DNA of 5,068 nucleotides, taken from Ignavibacteria bacterium (GTDB taxonomy: Bacteria > Bacteroidota > Ignavibacteria > Tepidaquicellales > OLB5). The stretch is taken from contig JAPUEV010000391.1 in NCBI GenBank assembly GCA_027492415.1, positions 1-5,068 of the forward strand, in the 5' to 3' direction. This document shows positions 1 through 4,921 of the stretch, piece by piece. The notes under the pieces were generated by a model. It searched no databases, was not told the DNA's origin, and saw only the letters and a program-made list of their open reading frames with translations. Both the position numbers and the translations under genes were made by a program. The first letter of the stretch is position 1, and each line of letters starts with the position of its first letter.

Positions 1-473
1 TTGAACTTATCAAAGAAGCTCATCACAACTTTTTCTGCTTCAACTTTTGACCTGCCGTATGTTGTGAGGGGATGGTAATCACGGGTTTCATCAATAGGCT
101 TCCCGTCAAACGAGGGTCCTACAGCAGCCTGTGAGCTTACATGCACAAATTTTTTCACACCGGGGTTATATTTATAACATGCCTCCAGCAGACTCTTTGT
201 CGCGTCAACATTCCCGCGGTAGAACTCTTCTTTCTTCTTAGCAAATGTAACACCGCCCACGTGATATACATAATCTACATCACTCAGCGCCTTTTTTAAT
301 ACTTCATCGGTAAAGAGATCACCTTCTATGAATTCAACCGGTTTATCCTTAAGCCACTTTGTATTGCTTTTGGGTCTGATGAGTGCCTTTATATCATAAT
401 TCTTTTTCAGCAGCTCATCAATTAAATGAGAGCCTATAAAACCAGTACCGCCTGTAACAAATACTTTAGCCAT
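1..473 (-). CDS. NAD-dependent epimerase/dehydratase (extended SDR), 3' part beyond the window
   Basis: The first 157 codons of an extended short-chain dehydrogenase/reductase are present; the C-terminal substrate domain lies off the left edge. Visible features are the Rossmann nucleotide-binding motif TGGTGFIG at residues 7-14, an acidic GD at 51-52 that typically contacts the adenine, the HVSSQAAVGPS strand with a candidate catalytic Ser at 113/114, and the YGRSK catalytic Tyr139/Lys143 pair (YxxxK). The ATG at 471-473 is supported by an AAGGAT ribosome site 8 bases upstream and by the motif lying at the usual distance from the N-terminus. Family knowledge: such enzymes reduce, epimerise or dehydrate NAD(P)-linked substrates, often nucleotide sugars, sterols or keto-lipids; substrate cannot be read from this part. 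It is divergent from the serine palmitoyltransferase-like gene at 777, so a ceramide or 3-ketosphinganine reductase role (CerR-like) is possible but only inferred. Confidence is for the family. Confidence 0.93.
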   Translation of the reverse strand, partial: MAKVFVTGGTGFIGSHLIDELLKKNYDIKALIRPKSNTKWLKDKPVEFIEGDLFTDEVLKKALSDVDYVYHVGGVTFAKKKEEFYRGNVDATKSLLEACYKYNPGVKKFVHVSSQAAVGPSFDGKPIDETRDYHPLTTYGRSKVEAEKVVMSFFDKF

Positions 474-569
474 TGTATATTATCCTTAAGTTTATCAGAG
501 AAATATGTTCCATATAAATTAACAATTTATCAATTATAAACAATTTTACAAAATTTAAAAAAATCTTTT

Positions 570-599
570 AATTCGTGATAATTAGTGAAATTAGTGCGA
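570..599. repeat. Three-unit 10-base tandem repeat, ATTMGTG core
   Basis: Three imperfect units with a 10-base period can be read: AATTCGTGAT, AATTAGTGAA, ATTAGTGCGA. It lies in the gap between the divergent SDR and palmitoyltransferase-like genes, about 70 bases upstream of the proposed promoter. A small hairpin follows at once, ACTTTC (599-604) pairing with GAAAGT (612-617) around a 7-base loop. From memory, similar ATTCGTG triplets are scattered in intergenic DNA of Bacteroidetes, so this may be a dispersed repeat rather than a local operator. The one-helical-turn spacing would also suit a repeated protein-binding site. Function unknown. Confidence 0.5.
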
Positions 600-665
600 C
601 TTTCGTTGTTTGAAAGTTGGTTATTGCTTCTAAAGCATATAAACTAATAACAGGGGTCTTTTTCC

Positions 666-696
666 TTGTTATAATTTTATAAATAAAGTAAATTTG
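666..696 (+). promoter_or_regulatory. Bacteroidetes-type promoter for the palmitoyltransferase-like gene
   Basis: TTG at 666-668, then 20 bases, then TAAATTTG at 689-696. This fits the Bacteroidetes sigma-ABfr consensus (TTTG near -33, TAnnTTTG near -7) with the usual spacing. Transcription would begin near 701-703 and give a leader of about 75 bases before the GTG at 777. The only other site in the window that fits as well is at 3377-3407, with the same 20-base spacing. Not experimentally shown. Confidence 0.6.
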
Positions 697-761
697 TCTT
701 CAAACATATTCAATTTATTACGAAATATCAATTTATATGGCATAACCTATTGCCGTAAACT

Positions 762-767
762 AAGGAG
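762..767 (+). promoter_or_regulatory. Ribosome binding site fixing the GTG start at 777
   Basis: AAGGAG ends 9 bases before GTG 777-779. It decides the start, because no in-frame ATG lies near and the next candidate Met is residue 44, inside the conserved fold. A strong Shine-Dalgarno site is notable in a window where several other genes (2089, 3310) have none. Confidence 0.75.
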
Positions 768-776
768 CTCATTGAA

Positions 777-1973
777 GTGGCAGATCTATTTCAGAAGTGT
801 TTTGATTTCACCAGGGCAGATGAGGTTAAAAAATCAGGGCTTTATCCCTATTTCAGACCAATTGAGGAAAATGAAGGACCCGTAGTTCAGATTGAAGGCA
901 AAAAGATGATCATGGCTGGCTCAAACAATTACCTCGGATTAACAGCCCACCCAAAAGTTAAAGAAGCAGCTATTAAAGCCATTGAAAAATACGGCACAGG
1001 CTGCAGCGGTTCTCGTTATTTAACCGGTACGCTTGATCTTCATATTGAGCTTGAAAAAAGAATGGCAAAGTTCTTCGGAACTGAATCCGTTCTCCTGTTC
1101 TCAACCGGCTATCAAACCGCTCAGGGAATTATTCCCACACTGGTTCAAAAAGGCGAATACGTGGTATCTGATAAAGATAACCATGCATGTATTGTTGCCG
1201 CTGACCTGATGGCTAAAGGCGCATTTGCAGAATTCAAGCGCTATAAGCATAACGATATGGATGACCTTGAGGTTGTCCTTAAAAAAATTCCAAAAGGCAG
1301 CGGAATATTAATTGTATCAGACGGCGTATTTTCCACCACGGGAGAAATTGTTCACCTGCCAAGGCTTGTTGAGCTTGCCCAGGAATTCGGCGCAAGAATA
1401 CTTATAGATGACGCGCATTCCGTTGGCGTTATAGGAAAAGGCGGCAGAGGCACAGGCTCACATTACGGCATTATGGATAAAGTAGATATGACGATGGGAA
1501 CATTTTCAAAAACTTTTGCTTCACTTGGCGGATTTGTAGCAGGCTCAGAGCGCGCTATCAACTACATAAAACATCACGCACCTGCTTTAATATTCAGCGC
1601 ATCGCCAACACCGGCATCAGTTGCCGCTGCAATGGCTGCACTGGAAATTCTTGAAGCTGAACCCGAGCGTATAGATAGATTAATTGCCAACGCAGATTAT
1701 ATGCGCGCAGGCTTAAAGGCGCAGGGCTATACTATTATTGAAGGTATAACAGGCATTGTTCCTGTAATACTGGGCGTGTTTGATAAAACGCTGGTATTCT
1801 GGCGTAAGCTCTTTGATGCAGGTGTCTTTACCAATGCATTTGTGCCGCCCGGTGTGCCGCCGCATCTCTCGATGTTGCGTACATCATACATGGCATCACA
1901 TGAGAAAGAGCATCTCGATAGGATTCTCGAACTCTTCGGCGAAATCGGCAAAGAGCTTGAGCTGATAAAATAA
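777..1973 (+). CDS. spt: Serine palmitoyltransferase-like alpha-oxoamine synthase (PLP-dependent)
   Basis: This 398-residue fold-type I PLP enzyme has the length usual for the alpha-oxoamine synthase family (SPT, KBL, BioF, HemA). Visible sites are SNNYLGL at 49-55, the GSGSRY/GTLDLH-type region at 75-89, His136 in DNHA (stacks on PLP), DDAH at 211-214 (Asp211 and His214 contact PLP), Lys245 in GTFSKTFASLGGF (Schiff base), a PPGVPP loop at 357-362 and Arg368 in LRTSYM (substrate carboxylate). These match Sphingomonas SPT His159, Asp231, His234, Lys265 and Arg390 with nearly constant offsets. GTFSK...S.GGF and the N-terminal GLYPYFR resemble Bacteroidetes SPTs more than KBL, which has GTLGKALGGASGGY. 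SPT condenses L-serine with a long-chain acyl-CoA to 3-ketosphinganine, the first sphingolipid step, in the cytosol. Start is GTG with a good ribosome site; a terminator follows 46 bases after the stop. KBL or BioF function is the main alternative. Confidence 0.85.
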   Translation: MADLFQKCFDFTRADEVKKSGLYPYFRPIEENEGPVVQIEGKKMIMAGSNNYLGLTAHPKVKEAAIKAIEKYGTGCSGSRYLTGTLDLHIELEKRMAKFFGTESVLLFSTGYQTAQGIIPTLVQKGEYVVSDKDNHACIVAADLMAKGAFAEFKRYKHNDMDDLEVVLKKIPKGSGILIVSDGVFSTTGEIVHLPRLVELAQEFGARILIDDAHSVGVIGKGGRGTGSHYGIMDKVDMTMGTFSKTFASLGGFVAGSERAINYIKHHAPALIFSASPTPASVAAAMAALEILEAEPERIDRLIANADYMRAGLKAQGYTIIEGITGIVPVILGVFDKTLVFWRKLFDAGVFTNAFVPPGVPPHLSMLRTSYMASHEKEHLDRILELFGEIGKELELIK

Positions 1974-2019
1974 ATTATTGTATTACTGATTTTCTGACAG
2001 AAAAAATTATATCATTCAG

Positions 2020-2044
2020 CCCACGGCTTTAGTCGTGGGTTTTT
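2020..2044 (+). terminator. Rho-independent terminator after the palmitoyltransferase-like gene
   Basis: CCCACGGC (2020-2027), loop TTTA, GTCGTGGG (2032-2039) form an 8-bp stem with one G-U pair, followed by TTTTT at 2040-2044. It lies 46 bases past the stop codon, so it should end that transcript and separate it from the lipoprotein gene. From memory, closely similar CCCACG..TTTA..CGTGGG hairpins recur in many genomes as dispersed palindromes, so it may be a recruited repeat. Confidence 0.8.
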
Positions 2045-2060
2045 AATAAAAACTAATTAA

Positions 2061-2078
2061 AACCCGTTTTTAACGGTT
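2061..2078 (+). promoter_or_regulatory. Small hairpin just upstream of the lipoprotein start
   Basis: AACCCGTT (2061-2068) and AACGGTT (2072-2078) pair over 7 bp with one bulged C and a TTT loop. The element ends 10 bases before the ATG at 2089, where a ribosome site would normally lie and none is seen. It could modulate translation initiation or be an operator; chance is possible for a stem this short. Confidence 0.25.
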
Positions 2079-2088
2079 AACAATATAT

Positions 2089-2535
2089 ATGAAATACTTA
2101 CTGATAATACTTACAGCTGCAATCTTCATTTCCTGCTCAAAGGATGATAAGCCTGTTACACAGCAGCAGAACCAGCAAAAAGTTATGCAGGATGACAGCG
2201 ATAATCCTGCTGATACCAATTTAACGCCCGAGGAAAAATTCTCAGCATCAATACTGGTCGATTTTCTGAATGATTCCGATGATGAAGACCTTGCATCTTT
2301 TCTTGAAACTGAAGTTTATAAAATAGGGGCAAACTATAACGGCGCATCCGTTGTTGAAGTTACTCCAAGCACATGGCTTGTAACATTTGAAAAAAGCGGT
2401 GCGTTAAAAAATTACATGCTGCAGAAATTTGTTGATTTCAGAACGAATGAATATTACTTCACTTTTAAAGAAACCAATCTCACAATCACTGATGTAATTT
2501 CAAGAACCCGCCAAAAAACACCCGCCGGCGAGTAA
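2089..2535 (+). CDS. Small lipoprotein of unknown function
   Basis: This encodes 148 residues. Residues 1-16 are a lipoprotein signal peptide: Lys2, a hydrophobic core LLIILTAAIF, and a lipobox ending in Ser15-Cys16, with Cys16 the predicted lipidated residue. The mature N-terminus SKDDK is acidic, as in the surface-export signals of Bacteroidetes lipoproteins, so outer-membrane or surface placement is plausible. Residues about 17-45 form a polar, Gln/Asp-rich linker; about 46-148 look like one small globular domain with helix-like (EEKFSASILVDFL) and then beta-like (STWLVTFE, EYYFTFKE) stretches. I do not recognise the domain. No Shine-Dalgarno site is visible, which is common in this phylum. 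A terminator lies between it and the upstream gene and I found no convincing promoter in the 44-base gap, so its transcription is unclear. The ATG start is supported by the signal peptide. Confidence 0.85.
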   Translation: MKYLLIILTAAIFISCSKDDKPVTQQQNQQKVMQDDSDNPADTNLTPEEKFSASILVDFLNDSDDEDLASFLETEVYKIGANYNGASVVEVTPSTWLVTFEKSGALKNYMLQKFVDFRTNEYYFTFKETNLTITDVISRTRQKTPAGE

Positions 2536-2565
2536 CTTCATTTTTTATTGCTTTTAAACGGCCTT

Positions 2566-2691
2566 TTAAAAATGACGTATAGAAATTATTCGAGTGAGCG
2601 TAGCAGGAAAAACTGTTTGAATTCAGACGCCCCGGCGGCTGAATGAGTTTTTTTCCTGCAGCGTAACGAGAATAATTTTAGTCATTTTTAA
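2566..2691. repeat. 126-base nested hairpin element
   Basis: A single long imperfect inverted repeat with four nested stems. Stem A is TTAAAAATGAC (2566-2576) with 2681-2691, 11 bp perfect. Stem B is AAATTATTC (2583-2591) with 2670-2678, 9 bp perfect. Stem C is GCAGGAAAAACT (2603-2614) with 2646-2659, 12 bp with a two-T bulge. Stem D is ATTCAG (2621-2626) with 2639-2644, 6 bp, capped by a GC-rich 12-base loop. The large internal loop between B and C carries AGCGTA on both sides (2597-2602 and 2660-2665), a same-sense repeat that cannot pair with itself. It starts 30 bases after the lipoprotein stop. From memory, elements with GAGCG..AGC loops flanked by TTTTTTTCCT are dispersed in Bacteroidetes genomes. 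It could be a non-autonomous mobile repeat, an RNA processing signal or a structured RNA; no protein frame is convincing. Confidence 0.75.
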
Positions 2692-2696
2692 TCAGC

Positions 2697-2737
2697 CTTG
2701 ACTTTTTTGGTTCTTTTTGTGTCAAGACAAAAAGAAC
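2697..2737. repeat. 11-bp hairpin with a loop able to form a pseudoknot
   Basis: GTTCTTTTTGT (2710-2720) pairs perfectly with ACAAAAAGAAC (2727-2737) around the six-base loop GTCAAG (2721-2726). That loop is the exact complement of CTTGAC at 2697-2702, so either a pseudoknot or a competing hairpin can form. It follows the 126-base element after 5 bases, so the two probably make up one composite repeat. I recall CTTGA..TTTTTTGGTTCTTTTTG-type sequences as recurrent in Bacteroidetes intergenic DNA, but could not check this. Confidence 0.6.
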
Positions 2738-2872
2738 TTAACGGAAATCTTGAAATTAAATTTGTTTTAATTTTTCCCTGGTTTTTAATTTTTGAATATT
2801 TCTATTCAAAAAGAATATTTTACCTTATATCTTTAATAAGAATTCTTGCCCTTCAAAAACTTAAATTTACTT
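2738..2872. other. AT-rich gap with nothing recognised
   Basis: This is a very AT-rich stretch between the composite repeat and the small palindrome. Open frames cross it but have low-complexity Phe/Leu/Ile translations, no ribosome site and no family resemblance. I see no promoter or RNA gene on either strand. Confidence 0.5.
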
Positions 2873-2898
2873 CGTTCCCAAGCTCCGGCTTGGGAATG
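2873..2898. repeat. REP-like palindrome with UNCG-type tetraloop
   Basis: CGTTCCCAAGC (2873-2883) pairs with GCTTGGGAATG (2888-2898) over 11 bp with one G-U, closing on the loop TCCG. Read as RNA on the plus strand this is C(UCCG)G, a very stable UNCG tetraloop. It lies 7 bases beyond the stop of the minus-strand CoA-binding gene and could protect or end that transcript, though no T-run follows on that strand. From memory, TTCCCAAGCTCC.GCTTGGGAA is a widely dispersed intergenic palindrome. Confidence 0.65.
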
Positions 2899-2905
2899 GA
2901 AAACA

Positions 2906-3310
2906 CTATTGCATATTAGCATGCTCTACCATAATGCACCTGTTCTGCACAACCTTTATCCCTTTATCTTCAAGCATCTTCCGGGCAGTATCGTTATATA
3001 TCCCCAATTGGAACCATACATATTTTGGCAGCGGCTGCATCTGCAGGATTTCCAGGGCATGCTCTTCAAGATATTCAGGCCTGCGGAAAATATTCACCAT
3101 ATCAATGGGATCAATTAAATGATTAACTTTATCCTTCACTTCCTCATCAAATAATATCTTCCCTTTAATCTTGGGGTTTACAGGAAAAATCCTGTAACCA
3201 TGCCGGGACATGTAATACGGCACTTTATACGCGGTTTCCCACTCAGCATCCTTTATCCCGATTACGGCAATTGAAACGGTATGTTTCAGCATTTCTTCTA
3301 TTAATGTCAT
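2906..3310 (-). CDS. CoA-binding protein (CoA_binding_2 / YccU-like)
   Basis: At 134 residues it has the normal length for this single-domain Rossmann-like family. Visible family signatures are the N-terminal strand SIAVIGIKD (13-21), the MSRHGYRIFPVNPK strand and turn (34-47), VNIFRRPE (72-79), YVWFQLGIYND (97-107) and the C-terminal NRCIMVEH (123-130). The fold matches the CoA-binding domain of succinyl-CoA synthetase and binds CoA in the members studied; a physiological role is not established, and redox sensing by CoA-thiol exchange at the conserved Cys (Cys125 here) has been considered for such folds only as a possibility. The gene stands alone on its strand, divergent from the NIF3-like operon. 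No Shine-Dalgarno site or clear promoter is visible upstream. The TAG stop lies close to the UNCG palindrome. Confidence 0.92.
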   Translation of the reverse strand: MTLIEEMLKHTVSIAVIGIKDAEWETAYKVPYYMSRHGYRIFPVNPKIKGKILFDEEVKDKVNHLIDPIDMVNIFRRPEYLEEHALEILQMQPLPKYVWFQLGIYNDTARKMLEDKGIKVVQNRCIMVEHANMQ

Positions 3311-3376
3311 AAAATATAGTGTTTATTTCATTATTATAACAGTTTTTAAGCTTATTATGTTCTCGACCCTTTTGCA

Positions 3377-3407
3377 TTGAATTTAAAAGTAACTAAAACT
3401 ATTTTTG
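3377..3407 (+). promoter_or_regulatory. Bacteroidetes-type promoter ahead of the NIF3-like operon
   Basis: TTG at 3377-3379, then 20 bases, then TATTTTTG at 3400-3407, an exact TAnnTTTG match. Transcription would start near 3412-3414 and run to the hairpin and T-run at 3488-3520, then into the gene at 3548. The spacing is identical to the promoter at 666-696. Confidence 0.55.
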
Positions 3408-3412
3408 TATTA

Positions 3413-3520
3413 ATATGATAAGTAATTCAACTAAATTTCTTATATCATTCAGGCTTAAAAGCGATTTCTTAAAACACAACAATTGACGTCCCGTTTATAT
3501 AAAAGCGGGACTTTTTTTTT
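3413..3520 (+). ncRNA. Candidate leader RNA or small RNA ended by an intrinsic terminator
   Basis: The segment between the promoter at 3377-3407 and the terminator at 3488-3520 would give an RNA of about 105-110 bases with no convincing reading frame. It may be an independent small RNA, or the attenuated leader of the operon starting at 3548. A weak alternative pairing, AAGCG (3459-3463) with CGTTT (3492-3496) including one G-U, could in principle compete with the terminator stem. I do not recognise a riboswitch class. The start is approximate. Confidence 0.3.
3488..3520 (+). terminator. Strong intrinsic terminator just before the NIF3-like gene
   Basis: GTCCCGTTT (3488-3496), loop ATATAA, AAGCGGGAC (3503-3511) form a 9-bp stem with one G-U, followed directly by nine T (3512-3520). 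There is no plus-strand gene upstream for it to end: the neighbour at 2906-3310 points the other way. It lies 27 bases before the ATG at 3548, so it probably terminates a leader or small RNA. As a terminator for the minus strand it would be misplaced, at the 5' side of that gene. Confidence 0.75.
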
Positions 3521-3547
3521 ATATATACATAAAACAAGGTTTATTTA

Positions 3548-4189
3548 ATGATTAACGCAGCAAGTACGGCTAAAAAATATTTTGCATCTTCCAATATTAA
3601 AAATATTCAGTATGTTTCCCCCCGGTTTGCAAGGAAATATAAAATAGTTGTATTTGTGCCTTTAAAAAATGCAGACGAGCTTGCATTCAGTATGGCATCA
3701 TCCGGCGCGGGGAACATTGGCAAATATTCTCACTGTTCATTCAGGGTAACCGGAATCGGAACTTTCCTCGGCTCAAAAAGCAGCAAGCCTGCCGCAGGCA
3801 AAAAGGGTAGATTTGAAATGGTGGAAGAGGTAAGGCTGGAAATGATCTGTGAACAATCTGATCTTGACAGTGTAATTAACACTGTATACAAAACCCATCC
3901 GTATGAAGAGCCTGCATGTGAGATATATCCCGTGATAGTAAAAGATACAATAACCAATAAGGATACAGTACTTGTTCAATTAAAAAAAGCAGTTAAAGTT
4001 AAAGATATCTTAACTAAGCTGAACAGTAAAATTACCGCAAACGATCTGAATTTAAAGATGCTCAATACATCCATTAGCAGGGCATTAGTAGATCTTTCCG
4101 GGAAAACACAGTATGAAATTACCCCTGCCAAAACCAAAACTATAGTAATTAAAAAAAATAAAAATATAATTAATTTCGAAGTCATATGA
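3548..4189 (+). CDS. NIF3/YqfO PII-like insert-domain protein without the metal-binding halves
   Basis: Of 213 residues, about 31-129 match the CutA/PII-like insert of NIF3/YqfO proteins: KIVVFVPLKNADEL at 32-45, then SGAGNIGKYSHCSF (52-65), GIGTF (69-73), GKKGRFEMVEEVRLE (84-98) and the hallmark HPYEEPACEIYPV (117-129). Full NIF3 proteins of this type are near 365 residues, with two flanking halves holding a di-metal centre. Here the N-terminal half is absent; only about 30 unrecognised residues precede the domain. The tail, 130-213, is Lys/Asn-rich. VKVKDILTKL..(149-158) then ALVDLSGK (179-186) faintly recalls the start of the C-terminal half, but no metal-binding His/Glu motif is seen. ATG is preceded by AAGG with 8 bases between. 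The stop overlaps the next start (ATGA), implying translational coupling. Stand-alone insert-domain proteins of about 100 residues exist, so it may be functional; the ligand is unknown. Confidence 0.85.
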   Translation: MINAASTAKKYFASSNIKNIQYVSPRFARKYKIVVFVPLKNADELAFSMASSGAGNIGKYSHCSFRVTGIGTFLGSKSSKPAAGKKGRFEMVEEVRLEMICEQSDLDSVINTVYKTHPYEEPACEIYPVIVKDTITNKDTVLVQLKKAVKVKDILTKLNSKITANDLNLKMLNTSISRALVDLSGKTQYEITPAKTKTIVIKKNKNIINFEVI

Positions 4190-4917
4190 GTATGAAAGAC
4201 AGGATTCTCCAGCTTTACAGGCTTAACCAGGTTGATAAAGAGCTTCATGAGCTTATCAGCTTAAGGGGCGATATTCCCGGAAAGATCGAAGATCTTAATT
4301 CAGAAAAGAACCAGCTTGATACAAGGGCTAATGAGCTGAGAAAAGAGCTTGATGATATCACACTGGCAGAAAACAGCGTTGCGCAGGAAAACGATCACCT
4401 GCTTGAAAAGATAGAAAAGAATGACGAGCTGCTTCGTTCAGGTGGGGTGAAATCAAACAAAGAGTACGATGCGCTTGCAAAGGAAATTGATGACGCCAAG
4501 AACAAGATAAAAGATAACGAAAAGGCATCCAAAGAGGATAACTCAGCCCGCAAAGCGGCAATTGAAAATGAGCTTGTATTGATAGCCGGACAGCTTGAAG
4601 ATGTGAATGTTGAGCTTGAGCAGAACCTGACAGAGCTTGAAGAGCTTACCAAACAGACTGGCGAAGAAGAAAAAGAGCTCGTTTCCCAGCGCGATGAGAT
4701 ACTTAAGGCTATTGACCCTGAGGATATGTCATATTATGAAAGGATAAGCAAAGTGCGTTTTGGAGAGGCTGTTGCAGTAGTAAGGAAAGGCTCATGCCTT
4801 GGATGTTACAGCTCTATACCTCCGCAAAAAGCAATTGAGATCCGTATGGCAGAAAAATTCTATGCATGTGAATCCTGCGGCAGGATACTTATTGCAGAAG
4901 AAACAATTACCGCGTAA
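4186..4917 (+). CDS. Coiled-coil C4 zinc-ribbon protein (CT398/HP0958-like)
   Basis: At 243 residues it has the family's usual length. Residues about 5-175 are a long charged heptad-rich coiled coil (two helices that form an antiparallel hairpin in known structures), with the conserved GGVKSNKEYDALAKEI segment at 86-101. The C-terminal C4 zinc ribbon has Cys204-x2-Cys207 and Cys228-x2-Cys231 with the conserved SSIPPQ between. Relatives include Chlamydia CdsZ/CT398 and Helicobacter HP0958, linked to secretion or flagellar gene control; in most phyla, including this one, the role is unknown. The start ATG overlaps the upstream TGA (ATGA). A second in-frame ATG at 4192 is better spaced from a weak GAAG (4178-4181), so Met3 may be the true start. 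Its place between a NIF3-like and an RNase HI gene matches the mycobacterial order Rv2230c-Rv2229c-Rv2228c. Confidence 0.9.
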   Translation: MSMKDRILQLYRLNQVDKELHELISLRGDIPGKIEDLNSEKNQLDTRANELRKELDDITLAENSVAQENDHLLEKIEKNDELLRSGGVKSNKEYDALAKEIDDAKNKIKDNEKASKEDNSARKAAIENELVLIAGQLEDVNVELEQNLTELEELTKQTGEEEKELVSQRDEILKAIDPEDMSYYERISKVRFGEAVAVVRKGSCLGCYSSIPPQKAIEIRMAEKFYACESCGRILIAEETITA

Positions 4918-4921
4918 TTTT

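Noticed and set aside
620..651. Hairpins GTTATT/AATAAC (620-625, 646-651) and TGCTT/AAGCA (625-637) upstream of the promoter
   Set aside because: They are short, overlapping and AT-rich, and lie upstream of the proposed transcription start; likely chance.
694..885. Short plus-strand open frame beginning TTG 694 and overlapping the start of the palmitoyltransferase-like gene
   Set aside because: It has no ribosome site, resembles no family, and its second half is the wrong frame of a well-supported gene.
777..1973. Calling the synthase KBL (glycine C-acetyltransferase) or BioF
   Set aside because: The lysine region GTFSKTFASLGGF and the N-terminal GLYPYFR fit SPT-type enzymes better, and no tdh or bio gene is adjacent. 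Kept as an alternative, since subfamily calls by eye are uncertain.
2552..2571. TTTTAA..TTAAAA hairpin as a terminator for the lipoprotein gene
   Set aside because: It is only A-T pairs, has no T-run after it, and competes with the much stronger stem A of the 126-base element.
2698..3118. Plus-strand open frames of 73 and 90 codons across the repeat region and the CoA-binding gene
   Set aside because: They translate the hairpin repeat, AT-rich filler or the antisense of a strongly supported minus-strand gene, and have no ribosome site.
2007..3452. A 13-base direct repeat TTATATCATTCAG at 2007-2019 and 3440-3452
   Set aside because: A match of this length is plausible by chance in AT-rich DNA of this size, and the flanks do not extend the similarity.
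3311..3547. A frameshifted N-terminal half of NIF3 upstream of 3548
   Set aside because: The stretch is AT-rich and holds a promoter and terminator. I could not read any NIF3 N-terminal motif in the three plus frames.
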